NCBI RefSeq assembly: GCF_003149025.1
Contig: NZ_QGDV01000002.1
Location: forward strand, 124,001-188,000
Source of the DNA: Rathayibacter iranicus NCPPB 2253 = VKM Ac-1602
GTDB taxonomy: Bacteria > Actinomycetota > Actinomycetes > Actinomycetales > Microbacteriaceae
Direction of reading: 5' to 3'
Length of the DNA stretch: 64,000 bases
Shown piece by piece: positions 18,882-27,354 of this stretch. The notes under the pieces are model-generated. The model was given only the letters and a program-made list of their open reading frames with translations. It did no database searches and was not told the DNA's origin. Within the stretch, counting starts at the first letter, position 1, and each line of letters begins with the position of its first letter. Both the position numbers and the translations under genes were made by a program.

Positions 18882-21050
18882 ATGAGTAGCACTACTGCCC
18901 CGCGATCACGCCGTGCGTCGACCAAACCATCCCGTGCGGGTTTTCGGCCGGATATCCAGGGGCTTCGCGCGTTCGCGGTGTTAGCGGTCATCGCCGACCA
19001 CCTCTTCGCATGGCCGACGGGAGGCTTCGTCGGCGTCGACATCTTCTTCGTTATCTCCGGCTTTCTCATCACGGGTATCTTGCTCAAGGAGTTTCAAAAA
19101 ACGGGGCATATCTCGTTCACTGGCTTTTACGCGCGCAGGATTCGACGGATCGTGCCGGCCACCATCCTCGTTATCGGCGCTACTCTCGCCGCAGCTCGAG
19201 CACTCTTCCTGGGAAACAAGTTCGACGCGACCGTCTGGGACTCAATCGCGTCCTTTTTCTTCTTCGCGAACTGGCGGTTTGCTAGCACCGGTACCGATTA
19301 TTTTGCGCAGGGTGGCGCGCCGTCACCCCTTCAACACTTTTGGTCGCTGTCCGTTGAGGAGCAGTTCTACTTCGTGTGGCCCTGGCTCATGCTCGGGATT
19401 CTTGTGCTGGCCACGAAGGCTCTCAAGGCAACACCGGCGAAAGCAATTAGTTTCGCCGGTACCGCGATGGGCGTGATCATCGTCGGCTCCCTCGCCTGGG
19501 CGTTCTATGAGTCCGCCGCGTCATCGACGGTCGCATATTTCTCGCTGTTCTCCCGCACGTGGGAGCTTGGGATCGGAGCGATCCTGGCGATCTTCGCCAG
19601 TCGCTTCGCGAGCATCCCCACCGCGCTACGACCGGTCTTGGCGTGGATCGGTATCGGCGGTATGTTCGCCGCCCTGTTCATCATCGATTCGGGAACCGTC
19701 TTCCCGGCGCCAGGCGCCCTTCTTCCCGTTCTGTCCGCGGGACTCGTTATCGTCTCTTCTGCCGGTGGCACTGCCCGTTGGAACTTCCTGCTCGTGAATC
19801 CCGCCGCGAAGTACATCGGAGATATCTCTTACAGTCTCTACCTTTGGCACTTTCCGGTAATCGTGTTCACGGCGATCCTGATTCCAGATCTCGGCTTGCC
19901 TTACTTCATGACCGTGCTCGCCGTGACGGCAGTGCTCTCCATCACCTCCTACCATGTCGTCGAAAAGCCCATGAACCTCTCTCCGCTCTTCAAAGGTGGA
20001 TCGTGGCACACGCAGCTTGAGGCATGGAAGAAATGGCGTAAGGAGAATGCTAACGTCAAGTACTACGGTCTTGGCTTCCTCGCCGCGGCGACAGTCGCGG
20101 TCGTGGGAGTGACCAGCGCGCCGCCACCGGCAGAGGAATACGTGCGGCCAGTCGCGGGGCCGAGCATGACGGCCACCTCGAGCGGCGCACCGGTGGTTGA
20201 CACTCCTGGCGCAAGAGCTGAGGCTGCGCTGAAGGCGGCACTCAAGTCGACATCCTGGCCTGCCACGACGAGCCCATCGGTCGACAATGTCATTGATGAG
20301 GGTACACCTGACGAGGTGGCATTAGGCTGCGGCCGGACAAATTTTGATGACCCGTCATCATGCTCATTCGGCAACACGTCGAATCCGGAGATCGTCGTGT
20401 ACGGCGATTCGCTCGGCATGACGCTGATGCCGACCGTCCGAGCGGCCTTCGAGGATCGTTACCACGTGCGCGGTGCTACCGCGACGGGCTGTGCTGTCAT
20501 CGACCTTGATGTTGTCTTTACTCCGGCCGACCGGAAAGCTGGTTGCCTCAGCCACAGAGACAACTCACTTGCCTACATCAATAAGGTCAAGCCCGTGGCA
20601 GTCTTTGTGATCGAGAACTATAACTGGTCCCTTCCGAACAAACTAACGTCCGGTGCAACCGGTGCAGCAGCGCAGGCGGAGTGGAAAGCGGCGGCAGAAT
20701 CCTTCGTGCAAAAAGCTTCGCCGTCGGGCGCAAAAATCATTTTCGTCTCTCCCCCGCCTGAGGGAAAGCAGATCGCGGATTGCTATACTCCGGTAGGAAA
20801 GCCGTCATCGTGCGAATCCCGTGTTCAGGATACCTGGACTCAAATTCATCAAGTAGAGCCCACTGTCCCCGGCACTTCCTACATTGACACGATGAACTGG
20901 TTCTGCACGGATGGCAAGTGCCCGATCCTCTCCGGCGACTACATTATTAAACGAGACTTCGTACACCCGACTCAGCAGTATGCGCGCAACGAGAACCTCG
21001 TCGCTGACTTCCGGGAGAAGGCCGAGGCGTTTCTTCAGGCCTCCGGCTGA
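18882..21050 (+). CDS. OafA/YrhL-type acyltransferase with SGNH domain
   Basis: This 722-residue membrane O-acyltransferase has an N-terminal acyltransferase-3 domain (about 22-370) with the signature FRPDIQGLRAFAVLAVIADH and GGFVGVDIFFVISGFLIT, roughly ten membrane helices and WSLSVEEQFYFVWP. A flexible linker (about 425-475) leads to a periplasmic-type SGNH domain with YGDSLG (about 508) and HPTQQ (about 700) for the Ser and His. Such proteins acetylate or acylate cell-surface glycans. ATG 18882 follows GAGGAGAAG. The second half of the gene is less GC-rich than its neighbours, which hints at transfer. Confidence 0.92.
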   Translation: MSSTTAPRSRRASTKPSRAGFRPDIQGLRAFAVLAVIADHLFAWPTGGFVGVDIFFVISGFLITGILLKEFQKTGHISFTGFYARRIRRIVPATILVIGATLAAARALFLGNKFDATVWDSIASFFFFANWRFASTGTDYFAQGGAPSPLQHFWSLSVEEQFYFVWPWLMLGILVLATKALKATPAKAISFAGTAMGVIIVGSLAWAFYESAASSTVAYFSLFSRTWELGIGAILAIFASRFASIPTALRPVLAWIGIGGMFAALFIIDSGTVFPAPGALLPVLSAGLVIVSSAGGTARWNFLLVNPAAKYIGDISYSLYLWHFPVIVFTAILIPDLGLPYFMTVLAVTAVLSITSYHVVEKPMNLSPLFKGGSWHTQLEAWKKWRKENANVKYYGLGFLAAATVAVVGVTSAPPPAEEYVRPVAGPSMTATSSGAPVVDTPGARAEAALKAALKSTSWPATTSPSVDNVIDEGTPDEVALGCGRTNFDDPSSCSFGNTSNPEIVVYGDSLGMTLMPTVRAAFEDRYHVRGATATGCAVIDLDVVFTPADRKAGCLSHRDNSLAYINKVKPVAVFVIENYNWSLPNKLTSGATGAAAQAEWKAAAESFVQKASPSGAKIIFVSPPPEGKQIADCYTPVGKPSSCESRVQDTWTQIHQVEPTVPGTSYIDTMNWFCTDGKCPILSGDYIIKRDFVHPTQQYARNENLVADFREKAEAFLQASG

Positions 21051-21561
21051 TTCACGTTTGCTCTGGCTGCCGTTCACTTCACGTGAGCGGCGCCGGCGCT
21101 GTGAATGCGAGCTACGCCTTTGGTTGAGCCGGATGAACGTGTCCCCTCGGCTACATGTAAGGAGAAAGTGGCACGCTGCTCTGTCAGACGTCGCCGATCG
21201 AACCGGACCTCTTCCCTTCGACATGAGGATGGGAAGGGAGAGTGGTGACACCAGCGATCAAAGATTCGCAGTACATCACGAAGGGTGAGCGCGGAGGAAC
21301 GCCAGGCCGGATTCTTGTGCTTCGTCCGGCTGGCTGGCGGTTGTCTCGACGTCTAAACTCAATTTGGAGAACCGCACTTTTCTGAGTTCTCATCGTCCAA
21401 TTGGCCTGTCCTCTGATGGTCACATTTAAATGCAAGACCGATGCCCTATTTGCTACTCGTTCCGGCCGTCATGTTCCCGAGCAGCTGGTTGGCGAGTGCT
21501 AATAGCTTGGGCGCGGGTCGTGAGCGCTTCCGACGAATTCGAGGAACCGGAGTCGGAATGA
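21051..21561. other. Gene-poor region after the acyltransferase
   Basis: These 511 bases hold no recognised gene. Local AT content is higher than the window average, for example around 21350-21440. A 46-codon GTG frame from 21245 is not supported by any recognised motif. No inverted repeats of an insertion sequence were noticed. Confidence 0.6.
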
Positions 21562-21750
21562 TTGCTTGCGCTTGCCGTTAAGGCGTTCGGGCACGTCGAT
21601 GGCGTTATTGTGCATCACGCCCGCGGCATCACTGCTCGTCTTGAGGACCTTACGGCTCAGGGGATCGATCGGTCCTTCGCGGTGAACGCTCGATCAGCGG
21701 TGCTGTTGGGTCAGCGAGCGCGTCTGGCGGAGGGGCGTTGGGGGCAGTGA
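21562..21750 (+). pseudogene. Remnant of a short-chain dehydrogenase/reductase
   Basis: The 62-codon frame reads AFGHVDGVIVHHARGITARLEDLTAQGIDRSFAVNARSAVLLGQ in two stretches, which matches the middle of SDR proteins (FGRVD-vlvNNAG ... LTaeeiDR-FAVNvra-LL-Q). The catalytic NNAG is changed to VHHARG, and the nucleotide-binding N-terminus and the YxxxK region are missing. It starts at a TTG and stops after 62 codons; the ATG at 21558 is in another frame. This is best read as a decayed gene fragment. Confidence 0.6.
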
Positions 21751-21810
21751 GAGACAACCCGCTCCTCGTGACCCGGCTTCTCTCGGACGATGGTCGTTGG
21801 GCCTACGATC

Positions 21811-21848
21811 GACTCCGGGGAGGGATCCAGACTCCGGGGAGGGATCCA
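21811..21848 (+). repeat. 19-bp tandem direct repeat, two copies
   Basis: The unit GACTCCGGGGAGGGATCCA occurs exactly twice, at 21811-21829 and 21830-21848, in the non-coding stretch between the SDR remnant and tRNA-Arg. It contains a GGATCC palindrome. No function is evident. Confidence 0.85.
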
Positions 21849-21983
21849 GACGGTGGCGGGTCCCGTCGTGCCTGCTCGCGGTTCTTGTACGCACCAAAGC
21901 GTACTGCCCCGGGAGGTCCCTCCGGGCCGAAACGTGTGGAGAGGCGACCGGTGTCCGTCTCGACGGAGGAGAGTGAAACGGGT

Positions 21984-22059
21984 TGGTGCCCTCGGCAGGA
22001 CTCGAACCTGCGACCGTCAGATTAGAAGGCTGCTGCTCTATCCGCTGAGCTACGAGGGC
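21984..22059 (-). tRNA. tRNA-Arg (TCT anticodon)
   Basis: On the minus strand the acceptor GCCCTCG pairs with CGAGGGC, the D stem GCTC with GAGC and the T stem GCAGG with CCTGC, and CCA is encoded. The anticodon loop CTTCTAA gives TCT. The anticodon stem GCAGC/TCTGA has only three central Watson-Crick pairs; both end pairs (G-A and C-T) are mismatched. The other stems are perfect. Confidence 0.88.
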
Positions 22060-22374
22060 GTCCGGCCAGGCTACTACGCCGGTTCCGCAAGTTCGGCTGC
22101 AGACGTCCCGTGCCGCGGGGTTCACATGGTCGGAGCGGTCACCGTTCTTCAGAGTTGACCGAGATCGGACGTCAGGGTCGAAACGTGGCGCGCGGATGCT
22201 TTCTTCCGGTGGCCTGACCCTCATATGAGGACAAGCATGACTTGCTCTTGTAACACACTGGCAAATCGGAGGCAACATCGGCGTGTTTCTCACTCTCCGA
22301 CACTTGAGTGGGGGTGAGGCACCTAGTCTGAAGGTGTTCGGAATTACAACGACGTAACGAACGGAGGTACGACC
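22060..22374. other. Leader region of the 36-codon membrane peptide
   Basis: No gene of normal length is seen. The stretch ends in GGAGGT (22363-22368), an excellent ribosome-binding site for the small frame at 22375. It probably contains the promoters of tRNA-Arg (minus) and of the small gene (plus), but no clear hexamers were identified. Confidence 0.5.
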
Positions 22375-22485
22375 ATGCTGATACTCGCCATCCTCGGTGG
22401 AATCGCCGTCGCGTGGACGATCGTCGCGGCACCCCTTGCCGTGCTGGTCGGCCGAGTCGCCCGTGCACGCGATGCACACAGCTAG
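22375..22485 (+). CDS. 36-residue membrane peptide
   Basis: The frame MLILAILGGIAVAWTIVAAP... continues to a short basic tail (VGRVARARDAHS). GGAGGT lies seven bases before the ATG, an almost perfect site, and a strong palindromic terminator follows 28 bases after the stop. The product is a single hydrophobic helix with a positively charged C-terminus. The clean signals argue for a real small gene. No function can be given. Confidence 0.7.
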   Translation: MLILAILGGIAVAWTIVAAPLAVLVGRVARARDAHS

Positions 22486-22512
22486 TACGGATGACAAGCA
22501 CCACCCGCACTA

Positions 22513-22554
22513 CAGAGAAGGCCCCGACCGCAGCTGCGGTCGGGGCCTTCTCTG
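22513..22554. terminator. Perfect 42-nt palindrome, bidirectional terminator
   Basis: Both 21-base arms match exactly with no loop offset: the left arm ends ...CCCCGACCGCAG and the right begins CTGCGGTCGGGG.... It lies between the 36-codon gene (plus) and the 3' end of the minus-strand membrane protein gene at 22593. The right flank is C/T-rich. It can act on both strands. Confidence 0.85.
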
Positions 22555-22592
22555 CTCTTCTCGAAGTCCATGAAGACTTCACTCACATCGAA

Positions 22593-23579
22593 TCAGTCGG
22601 ACGGACGCTCGGAGGAAGCCGGGCGGTCACTCGCGGGTGCTGTCGGCTGGAAACGCGCTTCATCGGTTTGGACTGTTGCCGCATCAATCTCCTCGATCGG
22701 CTCGGCGTCCGGTCCATCGGTGTCCGGCGCGTCGCCATCCCGGGTCGGCTCCGGCGCATCTTTGGCAGGTGCGTGACGGTGTGACTCGATCGGCGGTAGC
22801 TCTTCAACAAATCGCTCTCGTGACGGAACGTCGAGGCGGTCGACATCGGCGAGAAGACGACTCGTCTCATCCTCAGACATGTCGCCCGCGGCCGGGGGAA
22901 GCACGATCGTCGGAGCCGAGGAGCGCGCAGAGTCACTACCGGGATCAGAGGAACCTGCTCCGACGTCCACGGGAAGCCCGGACGACGAGGGCCGAGACGT
23001 CGGCTCGTCCGACTGCGCAGTTGCAACGGGACGCTCCTCCTCCACCCCGCTCCAGTCGATGTCTTCTGTACGCTCGCGCCCAGTCTCCGAGAAACGCCAG
23101 CGTTCGAGATCTGCCAGGAAGGCCTTGCGTGCGCGGCCAGGTCTGTCGCGCCACTGCACGAGACGATCGCGGAACTCGCCCACGCTCGCCTGGGTCTGGT
23201 AACCGCCGGTGGTTGACGTGTGCTTCAGTTCGGCAAGTTCGTGAGCTGCCCAGTTGGCGGCCACCCCGGAGCCCTTGACGGGAAGGAGCCTGAGATGGGT
23301 CTCGGCCTGCGCCGATGCGCGATCACTCAAAACCCGCTCGGGACCGCTCAACACATTCCAGGCGGAGGCGTCGACTGCCGCATCGACGAGCGTCGCGATG
23401 ATCGCGTTCTTCCTCTCGTGCTCCTGCTGCCGAATGAGGCGCGCGATCGACGCGCGGAACACGGACGCGACGATGACCACTCCGATCACCACGGCTACCA
23501 AGACCACCACGGCTGTGACGATCGCCTGGTACCCCTCGCCCGTGCGGATCCAGGACATGAACTCGTTCCACCACTGCAT
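22593..23579 (-). CDS. Single-pass membrane protein with long acidic/Ser-Pro tail, unknown function
   Basis: The 328-residue protein begins MQWWNEFMSWIRTGEG, then one long hydrophobic helix (about 20-43, AIVTAVVVLVAVVIGVVIVASVF), a helical region around 45-165 with Arg/Glu heptads and a long low-complexity tail rich in Ser, Pro, Asp and Glu. The cytosolic part contains HELAELKHTSTTGGYQTQ. I do not recognise a family. It may be an adaptor or scaffold at the membrane. It ends in the shared palindromic terminator. Confidence 0.7.
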   Translation of the reverse strand: MQWWNEFMSWIRTGEGYQAIVTAVVVLVAVVIGVVIVASVFRASIARLIRQQEHERKNAIIATLVDAAVDASAWNVLSGPERVLSDRASAQAETHLRLLPVKGSGVAANWAAHELAELKHTSTTGGYQTQASVGEFRDRLVQWRDRPGRARKAFLADLERWRFSETGRERTEDIDWSGVEEERPVATAQSDEPTSRPSSSGLPVDVGAGSSDPGSDSARSSAPTIVLPPAAGDMSEDETSRLLADVDRLDVPSRERFVEELPPIESHRHAPAKDAPEPTRDGDAPDTDGPDAEPIEEIDAATVQTDEARFQPTAPASDRPASSERPSD

Positions 23580-23665
23580 GACGCGAACGCTAGCCCGGGT
23601 GGTATCCGCGGTCTGGTCGGCACGCCGCCGTGGGCGGGTATCGGCGCGGCGGAGGCGCGAAGGGA

Positions 23666-23902
23666 CTAGGCGACACGAAAAACCTCGACGGCATCATCGA
23701 CGCTCCAGAACTCTCCGAGCTGTGCGCCGGCCGGCATGCCCGCGCGTAGCAGGCGGGCGCGGTACCGCTCGCCCTGCGGATCGTCGACCAGCTCGATGTG
23801 GCCGATGACGGCCCCGGAGCCGGTGTTGACCCGCCAGAGGCGCGGATTCACCCGCGTGAGCGTCGGCGGAGTGCGAATGGCGTGCAGCGTGGACAGGGAC
23901 AT
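23666..23902 (-). CDS. Small conserved-looking protein, unknown function
   Basis: The 78-residue product reads MSLSTLHAIRTPPTLTRV then a mixed beta-like sequence with GSGAVIGHIELVDDPQGERYRARLL and ends FWSVDDAVEVFRVA. ATG 23902 follows AGGAGGAA on the minus strand, a strong site. There is no signal peptide or membrane span. No function can be named. Confidence 0.65.
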   Translation of the reverse strand: MSLSTLHAIRTPPTLTRVNPRLWRVNTGSGAVIGHIELVDDPQGERYRARLLRAGMPAGAQLGEFWSVDDAVEVFRVA

Positions 23903-23989
23903 CGGGTTCCTCCTGCTCGGTACGTACAGCACCCGCTTGCCGAGTGCTCCCGTAGGTTACGGCCGACCACCGACATACACACGCGGTGC

Positions 23990-24997
23990 TCAGCGCACGG
24001 TTGTCCCGTGGACGGCGAACTCGTCAATCGCGGCCATCTCGTCCGCCGACAGGGACCCGAACTCGAGTGCAGCGACGTTGTGCTCCAGCTGGGCGACGCT
24101 CGATGCTCCGATGATCGCGCTGGTCACCGTCGGGATCCGCAGCACCCAGGTCAACGCGAGCTGGGCCAGTGACTGACCGCGCCGTTGAGCGAGAGCGTTC
24201 AGGCCGCGAGCGCGGGTCAGGTAGTCCTCGTCGATCCGTTCCGAAGAAAGAAAGCGCGAGGTGGCTGCGCGCGAGCCGTGCGGGACGGTGCCGTCGAGGT
24301 AGCGGTCGGTCAGCAGTCCCTGCGCGAGCGGAGAGAAGACGATGCAGCCGGCGCCGAGCTCGTCGAGAACGGGGAAGAGCCCGCGCTCGGGTCCGCGGTC
24401 GAAGAGGGAGTAGCGCGGCTGATGCAGGACGAGGGGAACGCCGTGCGCCGCCAGCGCCTTCTGGGCGGCGCGGGTCTGCTCGGGGGAGTAGTTCGAGATG
24501 CCCACGTAGAGCGCTTTGCCCTGCTGCACCGCCGAGGCAAGCGCGCCCATCGTCTCCTCGATCGGCGTCTCGGGATCGGGGCGGTGGGAGTAGAAGACGT
24601 CGACGTAGTCGACACCGAGGCGATTCAGGCTCTGGTCGAGCGAGGAGAGGAGGTACTTGCGCGAGCCGCCGTCGCCGTATGGTCCTGGCCACATGTCGTA
24701 GCCCGCCTTTGAGGAGAGGACAATTTCGTCACGGTAGGGCCGAAAATCCTCCGCGAAGATCCGTCCGAAGGCGGTCTCGGCGGCACCGTAGGGCGGGCCG
24801 TAGTTGTTGGCCAGGTCGAAGTGGGTGATCCCGAGGTCCAGGGCACGGCGCAGGATCGAGCGCTGCGTATCGAGTGCACGGTCTGAGCCGAAATTGTGCC
24901 AAAGGCCGAGGGAGAGGGCGGGGAGCTTCAGGCCGCTCCGTCCACTGCGTCGGTATTCCATGCGGTCATAGCGGGCTGGGGCGGCGTCGTAACTCAC
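23990..24997 (-). CDS. Aldo/keto reductase (YghZ / L-glyceraldehyde-3-phosphate reductase type)
   Basis: The 335-residue AKR would reduce an aldehyde with NADPH. It contains HFDLANNYGPPYGAAE with the catalytic Asp and Tyr, VLSSKAGY (Lys) and DYVDVFYSHRPDPE (His). MWPGPYGDGGSRKYLLSSLDQ is characteristic of the YghZ/Gpr subgroup that acts on L-glyceraldehyde-3-phosphate and methylglyoxal. Length is normal. It is divergent from msrA with a 137-base gap. Substrate assignment rests on subgroup likeness. Confidence 0.88.
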   Translation of the reverse strand: MSYDAAPARYDRMEYRRSGRSGLKLPALSLGLWHNFGSDRALDTQRSILRRALDLGITHFDLANNYGPPYGAAETAFGRIFAEDFRPYRDEIVLSSKAGYDMWPGPYGDGGSRKYLLSSLDQSLNRLGVDYVDVFYSHRPDPETPIEETMGALASAVQQGKALYVGISNYSPEQTRAAQKALAAHGVPLVLHQPRYSLFDRGPERGLFPVLDELGAGCIVFSPLAQGLLTDRYLDGTVPHGSRAATSRFLSSERIDEDYLTRARGLNALAQRRGQSLAQLALTWVLRIPTVTSAIIGASSVAQLEHNVAALEFGSLSADEMAAIDEFAVHGTTVR

Positions 24998-25134
24998 GTG
25001 GGGACTCTATTCCAGGGACCATCTCCATTCCAGGGTCTCCCTCGACGGAATGCAGAGGTTCACGAGGGTGTTGGATGAAGAGACGTGCCCGATGCCTCGG
25101 ATGCGTCGATGCGACAGGAAGTGAGTCACACGCA

Positions 25135-25662
25135 ATGCGCACATTCGTACTCGCCGGAGGATGCTTTTGGTGTCTGGACGCCGTTTATCGCGTCCTCGAC
25201 GGCGTGACCGACGTTGTCTCCGGTTATACCGGCGGCCGAACGACCGAGCCCGACTACGAGGACGTCTGCTCGGGTCGCACCGGGCATGCCGAGGCCGTGG
25301 CCGTCACCTTCGACCCGGACGTCATTCCTGAGCAGGTCATCCTCGACGTCTTCTTCACCCTGCACGACCCGCGTCAGCTGAACCGCCAGGGCAACGACAT
25401 CGGCACGCAGTACCGGTCGGCGATGTTCTACTCCTCCGACGAGGAGAAGGAACTCTTCGAATCCGCCCGCGAGCGCGCGGCTGACTGGTGGGACGGACCG
25501 ATCGTCACCGAGATCGCTCCGCTCGGCGTCTACTACGCGGCAGAGGACTACCACCAGGATTTCTTCGCAAAGAATCCAGGCCAGGGTTACTGCCTTGCGG
25601 TCGCCCAGCCGAAGGTCAACAAGATCCGAGCGTCGTATTCGAAGTACATCACCGCCGCATAG
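25135..25662 (+). CDS. msrA: Peptide methionine sulfoxide reductase A
   Basis: MsrA reduces methionine-S-sulfoxide in proteins. The 175-residue protein has MRTFVLAGGCFWCLDAVYRV with the catalytic Cys10, followed by VVSGYTGG, the TGHAEAVAVTFDP segment, and YHQDFFAKNPGQGYC with a probable resolving Cys near 161. ATG 25135 matches the family start; the longer open frame upstream is not conserved-looking. A terminator follows at 25703. Confidence 0.95.
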   Translation: MRTFVLAGGCFWCLDAVYRVLDGVTDVVSGYTGGRTTEPDYEDVCSGRTGHAEAVAVTFDPDVIPEQVILDVFFTLHDPRQLNRQGNDIGTQYRSAMFYSSDEEKELFESARERAADWWDGPIVTEIAPLGVYYAAEDYHQDFFAKNPGQGYCLAVAQPKVNKIRASYSKYITAA

Positions 25663-25702
25663 GCCTCCTCCACAGGGGCCTCTTTCGCGGATCTCTCCCC
25701 AG

Positions 25703-25736
25703 AAGGGCCTGCTTCCACCTCGGAGGCAGGCCCTTT
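25703..25736 (+). terminator. Hairpin terminator after msrA
   Basis: AAGGGCCTGCTTCC pairs with GGAGGCAGGCCCTTT across a short loop, ending in a CCCTTT run. It separates msrA from the SSB gene. Confidence 0.8.
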
Positions 25737-25840
25737 GTCGCGACACTGATCCTGCGGCGCCCGAGTGGTACCAGCCCCCTCCACTCGGGCGCCGTCCCTG
25801 TCGCGGTCGCGACGGGTGCGACCAACGAGAGGACACCACC

Positions 25841-26383
25841 ATGACCGACACGCTCACCGTTATCGGAGTCATTGGGACCGAGCCGCGGAGCATCGACACC
25901 TCCAACGGCACCTCGATGACCACGTTCCGCTTAGCCTCCGCCCAGCGGCGTTACGACCGCGCAGAACAGCGCTGGGTCGACGGCTCCACCAACTGGTACA
26001 CGGTCACCGCGTTCAACGGACTGGCCGGCAATGCACTCGCGTCGCTGGCGCGCGGTGATCGCATCGTCGTCACGGGACGCCTCGGGGTTCGCGCGTGGGA
26101 GGCTGGCGGAAAGTCGGGGACAGACGTCGTGCTCACCGCCGAGGGGATCGGGCACGATCTGGCCTGGGGTACGACCCGGTACACGAAGACGGTCAACCGA
26201 ACGGCTGCTCCGTCGGCACCGGTTGCCGAACCGGGATGGAGCGACCAGACGTCGGACGGCGGCGATGCCCCCAAGGACTGGGCCGCAACCCCCGAGGCCC
26301 AGCCGGTGGTGGCGGCCGGAGCGGCCGGAGCGGGCGGAGTGGATCCCTCGACTTCGATAGAGTCCGTGGGTACGCCGTTTTGA
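25841..26383 (+). CDS. Single-stranded DNA-binding protein (SSB)
   Basis: The 180-residue protein has an OB-fold domain in the first 115 residues (MTDTLTVIGVIGTEPRSI, NWYTVTAFNGLAGNALASLARGDRIVVTGRL). A disordered Ala/Pro/Asp linker follows. The end is STSIESVGTPF, not the usual acidic DDDIPF tip used to recruit partner proteins; only the last Pro-Phe is kept. ATG 25841 follows CGAGAGGAC. It is probably a paralogue of the housekeeping Ssb, which usually lies near rpsF/rplI. Role may be repair or uptake-related. Confidence 0.9.
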   Translation: MTDTLTVIGVIGTEPRSIDTSNGTSMTTFRLASAQRRYDRAEQRWVDGSTNWYTVTAFNGLAGNALASLARGDRIVVTGRLGVRAWEAGGKSGTDVVLTAEGIGHDLAWGTTRYTKTVNRTAAPSAPVAEPGWSDQTSDGGDAPKDWAATPEAQPVVAAGAAGAGGVDPSTSIESVGTPF

Positions 26384-26426
26384 GCGGGGGCCCGGAAGGA
26401 GATCCGCTGCCCGGAAAAGGAGCCTC

Positions 26427-26903
26427 GTGACGACACGGAACGCTCGGTCGCGGCTCCTCGGAGCACTCGGCGCTTGTGCACTCGCTGCTGTTCTCAGCGG
26501 TTGCACCGAGCCCGGTCCTGCAGCACCGATCGCTACCCACACCGCCTCCGAGGATGGTTCTTCCACCCCTGCCGCATACGTTCCCGGCGGCACAGCCGAG
26601 CAGAACCTGCCGGCCTTCGATCAGGTTCTGCGCGCCGTAGCCGAGGCCGATCCGCAGGTACCCGGCGTCTCCGTGGTCCAGGCGCTGACATCGGCAGGCT
26701 TCCCTCGCGAAGCGATGCAGTTGACGGCGGACGAGACGTCCGTGGGACTGGATGCCGACTCGGTTCAGGTGTCGGTCAGGCTCGGCGACTCGTGCCTGCT
26801 GGGTCAGTACGGACCCAAGAGCGGCGGCGTGCATGCCGTCGTTGCCGCTCCGATTGCGACCGGCGCGTGCCTCGTCGGACGTACGGTGCCTCTCGACGGT
26901 TGA
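26427..26903 (+). CDS. Lipoprotein, DUF6993-like
   Basis: The 158-residue product has a basic N-terminus, a hydrophobic stretch and the lipobox LSGC at residues 26-29 (SRLLGALGACALAAVLSGC). A Ser/Thr/Pro-rich spacer precedes a globular part with the pair of Cys in GDSCLLGQYG and GACLVG. GTG 26427 follows AAAAGGAG. It would be a lipid-anchored exported protein. The family match to DUF6993 is from memory and tentative. It may be co-transcribed with the SSB gene 43 bases upstream. Confidence 0.75.
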   Translation: MTTRNARSRLLGALGACALAAVLSGCTEPGPAAPIATHTASEDGSSTPAAYVPGGTAEQNLPAFDQVLRAVAEADPQVPGVSVVQALTSAGFPREAMQLTADETSVGLDADSVQVSVRLGDSCLLGQYGPKSGGVHAVVAAPIATGACLVGRTVPLDG

Positions 26904-27354
26904 TGCGTCGGCCTTACTAGCGTCGTCTGCTGCCTGACCAGGCTCCGCGGTCCTCCGGGTGGGGCGTTGTCTCATCTTCGGAATGCCTCACGATCGTTCT
27001 CGACCCTGAACGCGAAAGATTCGGTCTCGCGGTGCGTGGCAGGGCGACCGATGCTGCGTGCCGCAGCCTTTTTGTCAGGCTCTGCAGCACATCCATAGCA
27101 CATCTGTTCAGTCGAGAGGTCGAAGGACGGGCAGGAGGGAGTCCCCCAGTTAGAGCGGAGAGAAAGCCGGAATGCACGTGCGGGAAAGCAGTGGGGCTTG
27201 ACACTCGAAGGGCGTGTTCCTCTTCTTTGCAGAGAATAGTGGCGCCGGATATGCTTCGACGGCTGATCATTGGGGAGTGCTTCTCCTGCGCTTCGAGAAC
27301 AACTGGTCGACGAGTGAGATCGGCACGACAACCACGACGATGGGGGACCACCGA
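26904..27354. other. Leader region before the cell-wall-binding repeat gene
   Basis: These 451 bases hold no supported gene; an opposing open frame here shows no protein-like pattern. TTGACA at 27198-27203 is a perfect -35 hexamer, but the -10 candidate 17 bases on (TCTTCT) is poor. A GGGGGA site ends the region, so a leader of over 100 bases is likely. Confidence 0.5.
27198..27226 (+). promoter_or_regulatory. Possible promoter of the cell-wall-binding repeat gene
   Basis: A perfect TTGACA lies 17 bases before TCTTCT, which is a weak -10 box. The distance to ATG 27355 would give a leader of about 120 bases. Only the -35 hexamer is convincing. Confidence 0.35.

Noticed and set aside
21245-21385. 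46-codon GTG frame in the gene-poor region
   Set aside because: No clear ribosome-binding site and no recognisable sequence; too short to support.
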